Assembly: GCF_000955955.1 (NCBI RefSeq)
Contig: NZ_JYJG01000476.1
Coordinates: forward strand, 1-6,269
Reading direction: 5' to 3'
Length of the DNA: 6,269 nucleotides
From: Lentzea aerocolonigenes
Lineage (GTDB): Bacteria > Actinomycetota > Actinomycetes > Mycobacteriales > Pseudonocardiaceae
This document shows positions 1 to 5,473 of this stretch, one piece after another. The position numbers and the translations under genes are program-made. Below the pieces are notes generated by a model that saw only the letters and a program-made list of their open reading frames with translations, did not search any database and had not been told where the DNA came from. Position 1 is the first letter of the stretch. Each line of letters opens with the position of its first letter.

Positions 1-536
1 AGACAGGACCACCACTGCGCGGACACCGGCGGCATGTTCGTGTTGCCGTCCTGCATGCCGACCGCGCCGTCGATCAGCTCCCGCACCACGTCCGCGTGCC
101 CGGCGTGCCGGTGCAGTTCGATCGACACCTGCACCAGGATCTGGCGCAGCGTCACGTCCCGCCGCTCCGCAGACCACCACGTCACCACGCCCGGCGCGTC
201 CAGCGGTAGCGCGGAGATCGTCGCGTCGGCGAACGCCCGCACCTCGCCGTAGAACTCCAGCACCGACACGCTCGACTCGTCCAGGTCCGCGTACATGTCC
301 GACGCCGGTGACGCGTCCGCGGTCGACCACACCGGCGGATTCGGGAACGGGCGGCCGAAAACGCGGCCGAAGTAGTTGAGCTCCACCCCGGCCGCGTGCT
401 TCACCAGGCCCAGCAGGTTCGTCCCGGTCGGTGTCAGCGGCCGTCGCGCGTCGTATTCCGACACCCCGTCGAGCTTCCACAACAACGCCGACCGGGCTGC
501 GTCCAGATACCGCCGCAACAGCTGCTTCTCATCCAC
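1..536 (-). CDS. DinB/DUF664 family protein, 3' end cut by the window edge
   Basis: The frame is open from GTG 536 to the left edge (178 codons) without a stop. It reads MDEKQLLRRYLDAARSALLW and continues with LDGVSEYDARRPLTPTGTNL, then GLVKHAAGVELNYFGRVFGR. This is the typical opening of actinobacterial DUF664/DinB four-helix-bundle proteins. Histidines placed to bind metal are H47 (LVKHA) and H144/H147 in the family-typical RHAGHADVVREL. The visible C-terminal part, with QWW at 174-176, suggests only about 10-20 residues are missing. DinB-fold proteins are metal-dependent enzymes, often thiol (mycothiol or bacillithiol) transferases, but the substrate here cannot be told. GTG 536 is chosen because MDEK is the usual family N-terminus. 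An in-frame GTG at 557 would add seven residues and overlap the methyltransferase stop. Neither has a good Shine-Dalgarno site, so translation is probably coupled to the methyltransferase, whose stop lies 13 bases upstream. Confidence 0.85.
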   Translation of the reverse strand, partial: MDEKQLLRRYLDAARSALLWKLDGVSEYDARRPLTPTGTNLLGLVKHAAGVELNYFGRVFGRPFPNPPVWSTADASPASDMYADLDESSVSVLEFYGEVRAFADATISALPLDAPGVVTWWSAERRDVTLRQILVQVSIELHRHAGHADVVRELIDGAVGMQDGNTNMPPVSAQWWSC

Positions 537-549
537 GAGCAGCAGCGTC

Positions 550-1182
550 TCAGACACCCCCGACAGTTTTGAGCACCAGCAGATCCAGGTGATCGATCAC
601 CGGCCCGGACTCCACCGCGGCAGCCTCACGCAACCGCGCGAGCCCCGCCGAGAACTCCTCGGACGACAGCGACCGCAGCAACGTGTCCGCCTCCCACCGC
701 ACGCTGGATGCCTTCTCCGCCAACGACGACGCCGTCACCTGAGGCACCGCCTCCAGCCGCTCCACACCGAACCCGAGACCAGCGGCCACCTCAGCCACGG
801 ACGGAAACGACGCCAGCGCCCGCACCGCCTCCGGGAAGAACCGGAACAACCCGATCCCGTCCGGGCGCTCCCGGAACAACGACCGCAACACCACCAACCC
901 GCCCGGCCGCAGCACCCGCCGCAACTCCACCCCGGCAGCAGCGAGATCGGGCACGTGATGCACCACGGTGGACATCCACACCACGTCCACCGACGCGTCC
1001 GGCAACGGCACCGAGCACGCGTCCCCGGCCAGCATCGGCAGCCCCGACGCCGCCCGCATGTCCGCCGACGGCTCCACCGCCACCACGGACACCGACGGGA
1101 ACCACTCGGCGAACGCCCGCACGAACAACCCCGTCCCGGCCCCCAGGTCCAGCACCGACCGCCCCGGCAGGAAATACGGCAC
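550..1182 (-). CDS. Class I SAM-dependent methyltransferase, catalytic core (main open frame of a frameshifted gene)
   Basis: This frame (210 aa from GTG 1182) encodes a Rossmann-fold methyltransferase of the Methyltransf_11/UbiE-like type. Counting from that GTG, motif I is VLDLGAGTG (10-18). The acidic ribose-binding residue is E37 in VVAVEPS. The adenine-side motif is GDACSVPLPD (53-62), followed by VDVVWMSTVVHHVPD (65-79) and LRRVLRPGGLVVL (87-99). The acceptor cannot be deduced. GTG 1182 is unlikely to be the natural start. It lies only nine residues before motif I, where the family normally has about 40, it has no Shine-Dalgarno site, and the missing N-terminal segment is found just upstream in another frame (1183-1256). 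The gene is therefore interrupted by a small indel. The SAM-binding core itself is intact, but a product without the N-terminal cap helix may not fold or bind substrate. It overlaps or abuts the DinB gene and probably shares its transcript. Confidence 0.8.
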   Translation of the reverse strand: MPYFLPGRSVLDLGAGTGLFVRAFAEWFPSVSVVAVEPSADMRAASGLPMLAGDACSVPLPDASVDVVWMSTVVHHVPDLAAAGVELRRVLRPGGLVVLRSLFRERPDGIGLFRFFPEAVRALASFPSVAEVAAGLGFGVERLEAVPQVTASSLAEKASSVRWEADTLLRSLSSEEFSAGLARLREAAAVESGPVIDHLDLLVLKTVGGV

Positions 1183-1256
1183 GACGACAAACCGTCGAGC
1201 GGAATCTCCCGGGCCACCCGGTACGAGGTGGCCTCCACAGCGTCGTAGCGCCTCAT
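1183..1256 (-). pseudogene. Displaced N-terminal segment of the methyltransferase, out of frame with its core
   Basis: From ATG 1256 the minus strand reads MRRYDAVEATSYRVAREIPL followed by DGLSS. This is the characteristic N-terminal motif (RYDxVExxSY...IPLDGL) of this methyltransferase family. Past about 1188 this frame becomes Cys/Arg/Trp-rich nonsense (CRISCRGGRCW), while the SAM-binding core continues in the next frame as VVVPYFLPGRSVLDLG. One base modulo three is missing between the halves. Family spacing (a Trp-Arg stretch normally sits between L and VVPY) suggests several codons are lost rather than a single base. ATG 1256 is preceded directly by GGTGGG, too close for a normal Shine-Dalgarno site. 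ATG 1274, in the same frame, would add six residues and could be the start of a leaderless message. I cannot tell real decay from an assembly error. Confidence 0.7.
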
Positions 1257-1274
1257 CCCACCAGGTAACCCCAT

Positions 1275-1326
1275 ACGGATGGCGGGATGACAGTGAGCCT
1301 TAACACGGACTAAACAGACGGAAGCC
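1275..1326. promoter_or_regulatory. Divergent intergenic region between methyltransferase and carboxypeptidase genes
   Basis: Both neighbouring genes must be transcribed outward from this short A/T-richer stretch. The only plus-strand candidate I find is ATGACA (1287-1292) with an 18-base spacer to TAAACA (1311-1316). The second box lacks the final T of the usual TANNNT, so this is weak. No convincing minus-strand promoter or inverted repeat is visible. Confidence 0.25.
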
Positions 1327-1344
1327 ATGTCCCTGCGTGGTTCG

Positions 1345-1350
1345 AAAGGG
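1345..1350 (+). promoter_or_regulatory. Ribosome binding site deciding the carboxypeptidase start
   Basis: AAAGGG lies nine bases before ATG 1360. The upstream ATG at 1327 has only GGAAG with a two-base gap. Together with the signal peptide beginning at residue 1 of the shorter form, this favours 1360. Confidence 0.5.
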
Positions 1351-1359
1351 TTGCCCTGC

Positions 1360-3024
1360 ATGCGAAAGAGCCATCTCAGACCCCTGATCGGGGTCACCGT
1401 CGCCGCGAGCGTCGTGTTCACCATGGGAGGCGTGCCCACCGGTGCCGCTCCCGGCGCACCGGAGACGTCGACGAACTACCAGGTCAGCAACGTCCGCACT
1501 GCTGAACAGCGCACCAAGGTCGCCCGCTCCGGCGCCGCGATCGACTCGGTCGAGGAGCACGGCATCGTCGTGATCACCGCCACCGAGCGCGAGGTCAAGA
1601 GCCTCAAGGCGCAAGGGTTCGAGGTCAGCGAGCTGCCCAAGCGGATGGAGGCGAGCTCCGCGATCGGGCCGTTCGACTTCCCGGCCGCCGACTCGAACTA
1701 CCACAACTACGCCGAGATGACGACGGAGATCAACAACGTCGTCGCGCAGTACCCGAACCTGATCTCCAAGCAGGTCATCGGCAAGTCCTACGAGAACCGC
1801 GACATCATCGCGCTCAAGATCAGCGACAACGTCGGCGTCGACGAGAACGAGCCGGAGGTGCTGTTCACGCACCACCAGCACGCCCGTGAGCACCTCACCG
1901 TCGAGATGGCGCTGTACACGATCAACGAGCTGACCTCGAAATACGCGACCGAGCCGCGGGTCAAGGACCTCGTCGACACCCGCGAGATCTGGATCATCCC
2001 GGACGTCAACCCCGACGGCGGCGAGTACGACATCGCGACCGGCAGCTACCGGTCGTGGCGCAAGAACCGGCAGCCCAACGCCGGCTCCAGCAACGTCGGC
2101 ACCGACCTCAACCGCAACTGGGACTACAAGTGGGGCTGCTGCGGCGGCTCGTCGGGCAGCACCGGCAGTGAGACCTACCGCGGGCCCAGCGCTGCGTCGG
2201 CCCCCGAGGTCAAGGTCGTGTCCGACTTCGTGCGCGGCCGCAACGTCGGCGGCAAGCAGCAGATCACCGCGTCCATCGACTTCCACACCTACAGCCAGCT
2301 CATCCTGTGGCCGTGGGGCTGGACCTACGACGACGTCGCACCCGGCCTGACCCAGGACCAGCGCGACACGTTCGCCACCATCGGCCAGTCCATGGCGCAG
2401 AGCAACGGCTACACGCCCGAGCAGTCCAGCGACCTCTACATCACCGACGGGTCCATCCCCGACTGGCTGTGGGGCACGCAGGGCATCTTCGCCTACACCT
2501 TCGAGATGTACCCCGGCAGCTCCGGTTCCGGCGGTGGCTTCTACCCGCCCGACGAGGTGATCCCGGCGCAGACCTCCCGCAACAAGGAGGCCGTCCTGCA
2601 GCTGCTGGAGCGCGCCGACTGCCCGTACGAGGCCATCGGCAAGGAGCAGCAGTACTGCGGCGTCACCACCCCGCCAGGCAAGTACTTCGAGAACACCACG
2701 GACTTCCAGATCGCGGACAACAGCAATCAACTCCCCGATCGCGGTGTCCGGGGTGACCGGCAACGCCCCGGCCACCCTCAAGGTCGCGGTGGACATCAAG
2801 CACACCTACCAGGGCGACCTCAAGGTCGACCTGGTCGCCCCGGACGGCACCGTCTACACGGTCCACAACCGCACCGGCGGCGGCACCGACAACATCAACA
2901 CCACCTACACCGTCAACGCCTCCAGCGAGGTCGCCAACGGCACCTGGCAGCTGCGGGTCAACGACAACGCCAACCAGGACACCGGCTTCCTCGACAAGTG
3001 GAGCCTGCAGTTCTGACCCGATGA
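1360..3024 (+). CDS. Secreted prepro zinc carboxypeptidase, peptidase family M14 (frameshifted before its P domain)
   Basis: This is an extracellular metallocarboxypeptidase that removes C-terminal residues from peptides. From ATG 1360 it opens with [20 protein letters not shown], a Sec signal peptide of about 30 residues, followed by a roughly 75-residue propeptide. The M14 domain runs from about residue 110 to 420. Zinc ligands are H174 and E177 (HARE) and H309 (DFHTY). Substrate-binding N251-R252 (DLNRNW), Y360 and catalytic E382 (YTFEMYP) are all present, so the peptidase should be active. The paired-Cys GCCGGSSGS and the YRGP stretch resemble carboxypeptidase T-like members. From about 2725 the frame turns into Arg/His/Pro/Gln-rich shadow sequence of about 100 residues up to the stop at 3024, while the P domain continues in the +1 frame. 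ATG 1327 in the same frame is an alternative start adding 11 residues. Substrate specificity is not deduced. Confidence 0.88.
   Translation: MRKSHLRPLIGVTVAASVVFTMGGVPTGAAPGAPETSTNYQVSNVRTAEQRTKVARSGAAIDSVEEHGIVVITATEREVKSLKAQGFEVSELPKRMEASSAIGPFDFPAADSNYHNYAEMTTEINNVVAQYPNLISKQVIGKSYENRDIIALKISDNVGVDENEPEVLFTHHQHAREHLTVEMALYTINELTSKYATEPRVKDLVDTREIWIIPDVNPDGGEYDIATGSYRSWRKNRQPNAGSSNVGTDLNRNWDYKWGCCGGSSGSTGSETYRGPSAASAPEVKVVSDFVRGRNVGGKQQITASIDFHTYSQLILWPWGWTYDDVAPGLTQDQRDTFATIGQSMAQSNGYTPEQSSDLYITDGSIPDWLWGTQGIFAYTFEMYPGSSGSGGGFYPPDEVIPAQTSRNKEAVLQLLERADCPYEAIGKEQQYCGVTTPPGKYFENTTDFQIADNSNQLPDRGVRGDRQRPGHPQGRGGHQAHLPGRPQGRPGRPGRHRLHGPQPHRRRHRQHQHHLHRQRLQRGRQRHLAAAGQRQRQPGHRLPRQVEPAVLTR
2723..3016 (+). 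pseudogene. Displaced C-terminal P domain (proprotein-convertase type) of the M14 carboxypeptidase
   Basis: In the +1 frame relative to the peptidase, the DNA reads [20 protein letters not shown] and goes on with [32 protein letters not shown] and [12 protein letters not shown], ending [12 protein letters not shown] and stop TGA 3014-3016. This is a full P/homoB jelly-roll domain of about 95 residues, a common C-terminal module on secreted actinobacterial peptidases, where it is thought to aid folding or substrate binding. The peptidase-frame sequence just before it, [13 protein letters not shown], is the normal lead-in to such a domain, so both parts belong to one gene. There is no separate ribosome binding site, so the piece is unlikely to be made alone. 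One extra base or two missing bases between about 2719 and 2736 explain the break. Confidence 0.8.
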
Positions 3025-3026
3025 GA

Positions 3027-3058
3027 CGTCAGGGCGCCGCAACCCCGGCGCCCTGACG
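3027..3058. terminator. Bidirectional hairpin terminator between convergent genes
   Basis: CGTCAGGGCGCCG (3027-3039) and its exact complement CGGCGCCCTGACG (3046-3058) form a perfect 13-bp, very GC-rich stem with a six-base loop. It starts 10 bases after the P-domain stop and overlaps the last codons and stop of the convergent monooxygenase gene. No T-run follows on either side, as is usual for actinobacterial hairpin terminators, so it can serve both directions. Confidence 0.75.
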
Positions 3059-4243
3059 CTCGTAGTCGCGCACCACCATCGAGTCGTGCAGCCGCAAGCC
3101 CTTCGTGTTCAGCTTGGCCAGCGGCCGCACCATCCACGACGGCAGCGACGTCACCAGCTGCGCGCCCCGCGTCAACGCCCACACACCCGTCCGCGTCGTC
3201 GGGATCAGCGTCTTGGCCACCCCGAGCGCGAAGTTCCGGCTCGCGTGCACGATGTCGCGCATCTCGTTCTCGTAGCGCGCGAACGCGGCCTCGTAGTCGT
3301 CGGTGTGCGCGAGCTCGCCCGCCAGCACGTACGCGCCGAGCACCGCCAGGCTCGTGCTGCCACCGATCGCCGGGCCGGGGCAGTAGCCCGCGTCCCCGAC
3401 CAGCGCCACGCGTCCTTTCGACCACCGGTCCTCGCGCAGCTGTGTGATCGAGTCGAAGTAGAACACCCTGCTGTCGTCGTCGAGGTAGGTCAGCCACTGG
3501 TCGACCTCGGGGTGCAGGTTCGCGAACGCCTCCCGCAGCAGCTGCTTCTGCCGTGCGATGTCCCGGTGGTGATAGTCGAGTTCGGGGCTGCGGAACAGGA
3601 ACACCGCCCGTGCGTCGTCCACGTGCCGTGCCCCGTAGACCTGCGCACTGCGCCCCGGCCCGATGTGCCCGTTCATCGCTCCCGGCACGCCCAGTTCGCG
3701 CGGGACCGACAACACCGCCAGATACGCGCCTGTGAAGTTCTTGGCGACCTCACCGAACACCAGCCCGCGCACGTTCGAGTGCAACCCGTCGGCGCCGATG
3801 ACGAGGTCGAACCGTTGCGGCGCGGCGTTCTCGAACGTCACGTCACCGTCGTCGCCGATGGACGTGATCGAGTCGCCGAACAGGTAAGCCACGTCGGGAA
3901 GAGTCGCCTCGTAGTAGATCTCGCTCAGATCGTCGCGCATCACCTCGACGTGCCGGTCCGACGCCGCCGCGAACAGCTTCGTCACGTCCGCGCTGATCGG
4001 CTTGCGCGTCCCCTCCCGCAGGACGGTGATCCGCTCGGTCCCGGTCGCCAGCGCTTCGATGCGCTCGACCACGCCCATGCGTTCGGAGATGTCCATCGCC
4101 GGCTTCATCAGGTCGACCGCGTGCCCGCCCGTCTTGCGCAGCACCGGCGACCGCTCCACCACCGTCACCTCGTGCCCGTACCGCGTCAGCCAGTACGCCA
4201 GCACCGGACCCGCGATGCTCGCTCCAGAAACAAGAACCCGCAC
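3029..4243 (-). CDS. FAD-dependent monooxygenase (PHBH/TetX-like aromatic hydroxylase family)
   Basis: This is a cytoplasmic class A flavoprotein monooxygenase of 404 aa, a normal length for the family. It would use NAD(P)H and O2 to hydroxylate a mostly hydrophobic or aromatic substrate. The N-terminal FAD Rossmann motif is VSGASIAGPVLAYWL (5-19), with the ribose-binding acid E30 (VVE). The conserved R103 in VMRDDL is present. The DG motif is VIGADGLHSNVR (148-159) and the GD motif is VALVGDAGYCPGPAIGG (279-295). The start is GTG 4243 with AAGGGG (4249-4254) five bases upstream. No membrane segment is visible. The divergent TetR gene and paired operators suggest induction by a small molecule, plausibly the substrate. 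That would fit antibiotic or xenobiotic inactivation, or a tailoring step, but the substrate is not readable from sequence. Its Shine-Dalgarno site overlaps the proximal operator. Confidence 0.9.
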   Translation of the reverse strand: MRVLVSGASIAGPVLAYWLTRYGHEVTVVERSPVLRKTGGHAVDLMKPAMDISERMGVVERIEALATGTERITVLREGTRKPISADVTKLFAAASDRHVEVMRDDLSEIYYEATLPDVAYLFGDSITSIGDDGDVTFENAAPQRFDLVIGADGLHSNVRGLVFGEVAKNFTGAYLAVLSVPRELGVPGAMNGHIGPGRSAQVYGARHVDDARAVFLFRSPELDYHHRDIARQKQLLREAFANLHPEVDQWLTYLDDDSRVFYFDSITQLREDRWSKGRVALVGDAGYCPGPAIGGSTSLAVLGAYVLAGELAHTDDYEAAFARYENEMRDIVHASRNFALGVAKTLIPTTRTGVWALTRGAQLVTSLPSWMVRPLAKLNTKGLRLHDSMVVRDYERQGAGVAAP

Positions 4244-4248
4244 GTCAA

Positions 4249-4254
4249 CCCCTT
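4249..4254 (-). promoter_or_regulatory. Monooxygenase ribosome binding site overlapping an operator
   Basis: On the minus strand AAGGGG ends five bases before GTG 4243, which fixes that start. Its first three bases (AAG, 4252-4254) are also part of the proximal TetR-type operator. Confidence 0.6.
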
Positions 4255-4271
4255 ACTTAACGGTCGGTAAG
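4252..4271. promoter_or_regulatory. TetR-type operator, copy 1 (monooxygenase-proximal)
   Basis: CTTACTTAACGGTCGGTAAG is an imperfect palindrome (7 of 10 positions per half match) with the core TTAC-N10-GTAA at 4253-4270. Its first 18 bases recur, inverted and with one mismatch, at 4301-4318. It lies downstream of the candidate monooxygenase promoter and touches the ribosome binding site. Bound repressor would act as a roadblock. Confidence 0.7.
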
Positions 4272-4284
4272 TCCCCTGTCGGCG

Positions 4285-4313
4285 AGCCTACACCCGTTTT
4301 TACCGACTGTTAA
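4285..4313 (-). promoter_or_regulatory. Candidate promoter of the monooxygenase gene
   Basis: On the minus strand, TTAACA (4313-4308) matches the -35 consensus TTGACA at five of six positions. A 17-base spacer leads to TAGGCT (4290-4285), an actinobacterial TANNNT -10 box. Transcription would start near 4278, between the two operators. The -35 box lies inside operator copy 2, so a repressor bound there would block RNA polymerase. Confidence 0.5.
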
Positions 4314-4318
4314 GTAAG
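4299..4318. promoter_or_regulatory. TetR-type operator, copy 2 (tetR-proximal)
   Basis: TTTACCGACTGTTAAGTAAG carries the same TTAC-N10-GTAA core (4300-4317). Over 4301-4318 it is the inverted copy of 4252-4269 with 17 of 18 bases matching. Centre-to-centre distance is about 49 bp. It covers the -35 box of the monooxygenase promoter and the presumed -10 box of tetR, so it could serve both repression and autoregulation. Confidence 0.7.
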
Positions 4319-4320
4319 AT
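4315..4320 (+). promoter_or_regulatory. Possible -10 box of tetR, implying a leaderless message
   Basis: TAAGAT fits TANNNT and lies seven bases before GTG 4328, so transcription could begin at or next to the start codon. This would explain the lack of a usable Shine-Dalgarno site (GGGG ends one base before C-GTG). No good -35 box is seen 17-18 bases upstream. Confidence 0.35.
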
Positions 4321-4327
4321 TCGGGGC

Positions 4328-4858
4328 GTGGCCAAGTCCGACACCAAGCAGCGCATCATGCAGACCGCCCGCGAGCTGTTCGCCACCAAAGGCGTGCAGC
4401 AGACCAGCCTGCAGGAGATCGCCGACCGCCTCGGCATCACCAAACCCGCGCTCTACTACCACTTCGCCTCACGCGAGGACCTGGTCCGCAGCATCGTCAC
4501 CCCGCTGCTCGACGACGGCGAAGGGTTCCTCGCCCGCATGGAAGAGCGCGCCGACGTGCCGCCCCTCGAACTGATCGAGGGTTTCTTCGACTTCCACCAC
4601 CGCCACCGCGCCGACATGCTCATGCTGCTCACCGAGATGACCACCCTCGCCGAGCTGGGTCTGATCGACATCGTGCTGACCTGGCGTTCCCGCCTGACCA
4701 AGCTCGTGTTCGGCCAGGAACCGACGCTGGAGCAGGAAGCACGCGCGGTGCTGGCGTTCGGCGGCATGCAGGACTGCACCATGCAGTTCCCCGACGCCCC
4801 GGTCGACGAGCTCAAGGCCGCCACGGTGACCGCGGCCCGCGCCGCGCTCGGCATCTGA
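4328..4858 (+). CDS. TetR/AcrR family transcriptional repressor
   Basis: This 176-aa one-domain-plus-ligand-pocket regulator is slightly short for the family (usually 180-220). The N-terminal DNA-binding domain begins KQRIMQTARELFATKGV (7-23). The helix-turn-helix is TSLQEIADRLGITKPALYYH (26-45), followed by F-ASREDLV, a near-consensus TetR signature. Residues about 50-176 are the variable helical ligand-binding and dimerisation domain, which I cannot assign to a ligand. Start GTG 4328 is the first start in the frame close to the operators and gives the usual short arm before helix 1. The divergent monooxygenase with paired operators between them strongly suggests that this protein represses both the monooxygenase gene and itself, and is released by a small molecule. 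The downstream membrane protein gene starts 56 bases after the stop and may be co-transcribed. Confidence 0.93.
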   Translation: MAKSDTKQRIMQTARELFATKGVQQTSLQEIADRLGITKPALYYHFASREDLVRSIVTPLLDDGEGFLARMEERADVPPLELIEGFFDFHHRHRADMLMLLTEMTTLAELGLIDIVLTWRSRLTKLVFGQEPTLEQEARAVLAFGGMQDCTMQFPDAPVDELKAATVTAARAALGI

Positions 4859-4914
4859 CTTCACCGTCGATTCATCTGAGTGACACCGTTCGGCCTCTCC
4901 CGATCAACGCGCGC

Positions 4915-5391
4915 ATGAGCGAGCATCACGCGGTGCCCCTCCGCCACGCCTGGGTGCTGCCGCTCACACCCATCGCCGCCGTGCTGCTGATCGCGCTCGC
5001 GCTCATCCCGGTCACCGCCACCGGCACCGACGAACGCCTGTGGCTGTTCGGTCTGCTGATCACCGCAGCGGTGCTCGCGACGACAGTCGCGATCGGAGCG
5101 TCGCGCATCACGGGCGAACCGGCCGACAAGCCGCGCACAATCGCTGCGGCCACCGGAATCCTCACCGCCGCAACGCCTTTCGCGGTCAGTGGCCTGCTCG
5201 GCGGCACCACGTCGGCGCTGCTCGTCATCCCATGGCTGATCTTCGGAATGGGCGCGGCCTACTGGCAGTTGCAGCTGTGCGAGGGAGCGCGATCACGCCC
5301 CCTGCACGCCGCCATAGGATTCAGCTACACCTTCGTGTTCACCGCCGTGACGTTGCTGCTCGCAGTGGTCTCGGCACGCGTCGTCGACTGA
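4915..5391 (+). CDS. Small integral membrane protein with about five transmembrane helices, function unknown
   Basis: I do not recognise a family. The 158-aa product is very hydrophobic. Likely helices are at about residues 13-34, 43-63, 75-96, 99-119 and 131-154. Basic residues sit at the N-terminus (R10), in the loop 63-74 (R64, K72, R74) and in the loop 120-130 (R126, R128). Acidic residues (D39, E40) sit in the first opposite loop. This predicts a cytoplasmic N-terminus and an outside C-terminus. No catalytic motif is seen. ATG 4915 is the first suitable start in the frame; no Shine-Dalgarno site precedes it, so translation may be leaderless or coupled. It could ride on the tetR transcript and be induced with it, for example as a transport or membrane accessory, but this is only inference from position. 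Good codon bias throughout and clean hydrophobic blocks support it as a real gene. Confidence 0.75.
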   Translation: MSEHHAVPLRHAWVLPLTPIAAVLLIALALIPVTATGTDERLWLFGLLITAAVLATTVAIGASRITGEPADKPRTIAAATGILTAATPFAVSGLLGGTTSALLVIPWLIFGMGAAYWQLQLCEGARSRPLHAAIGFSYTFVFTAVTLLLAVVSARVVD

Positions 5392-5393
5392 CC

Positions 5394-5407
5394 GAGAACC
5401 GGCTCTC
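5394..5407. repeat. Short dyad after the membrane protein gene
   Basis: GAGAACCGGCTCTC is a near-palindrome (12 of 14 positions) beginning two bases after the stop codon. Followed by AAAA, it could be a weak terminator stem or a regulator site for the downstream hydrolase gene. It is short and may be chance. Confidence 0.25.
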
Positions 5408-5438
5408 AAAAGCGGTCTCACACGCAGTGGACGCGAGG

Positions 5439-5444
5439 TAGGGT
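5439..5444 (+). promoter_or_regulatory. Possible -10 box of the alpha/beta hydrolase gene
   Basis: TAGGGT fits the actinobacterial TANNNT and would start a message near 5451, leaving a leader of about 23 bases with a good ribosome binding site. The matching -35 region (around TCTCAC, 5416-5421) is poor. Confidence 0.35.
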
Positions 5445-5473
5445 CCGGAAACCGAAATCACGCGGGGAGAGAA

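Noticed and set aside
841..880. Direct repeat CCGGAACAAC at 841 and 871
   Set aside because: Both copies encode Leu-Phe-Arg in the methyltransferase with preferred codons; this is explained by the protein sequence.
376..1248. Long plus-strand open frame of 290 codons opposite the methyltransferase
   Set aside because: Its product is Arg/His/Pro/Gln-rich low-complexity sequence, the usual antisense shadow in high-GC DNA. The opposite strand carries clear methyltransferase motifs.
2719..2740. Programmed +1 frameshifting between peptidase and P domain
   Set aside because: CCC at 2734-2736 could in principle slip, but the zero frame has no stop to favour it, no stimulatory structure is apparent, and the in-frame match AINSPI before this point shows the break lies upstream of the CCC codon.
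1300..2805. Long minus-strand open frame of 501 codons opposite the carboxypeptidase
   Set aside because: It is Val/Asp/Gly/Arg-rich without motifs and mirrors the codon bias of the M14 gene, whose catalytic residues are all present on the plus strand.
3086..4270. Plus-strand open frame of 394 codons opposite the monooxygenase
   Set aside because: It is an antisense shadow rich in Arg, His and Gln; the minus strand has all FAD-binding motifs.
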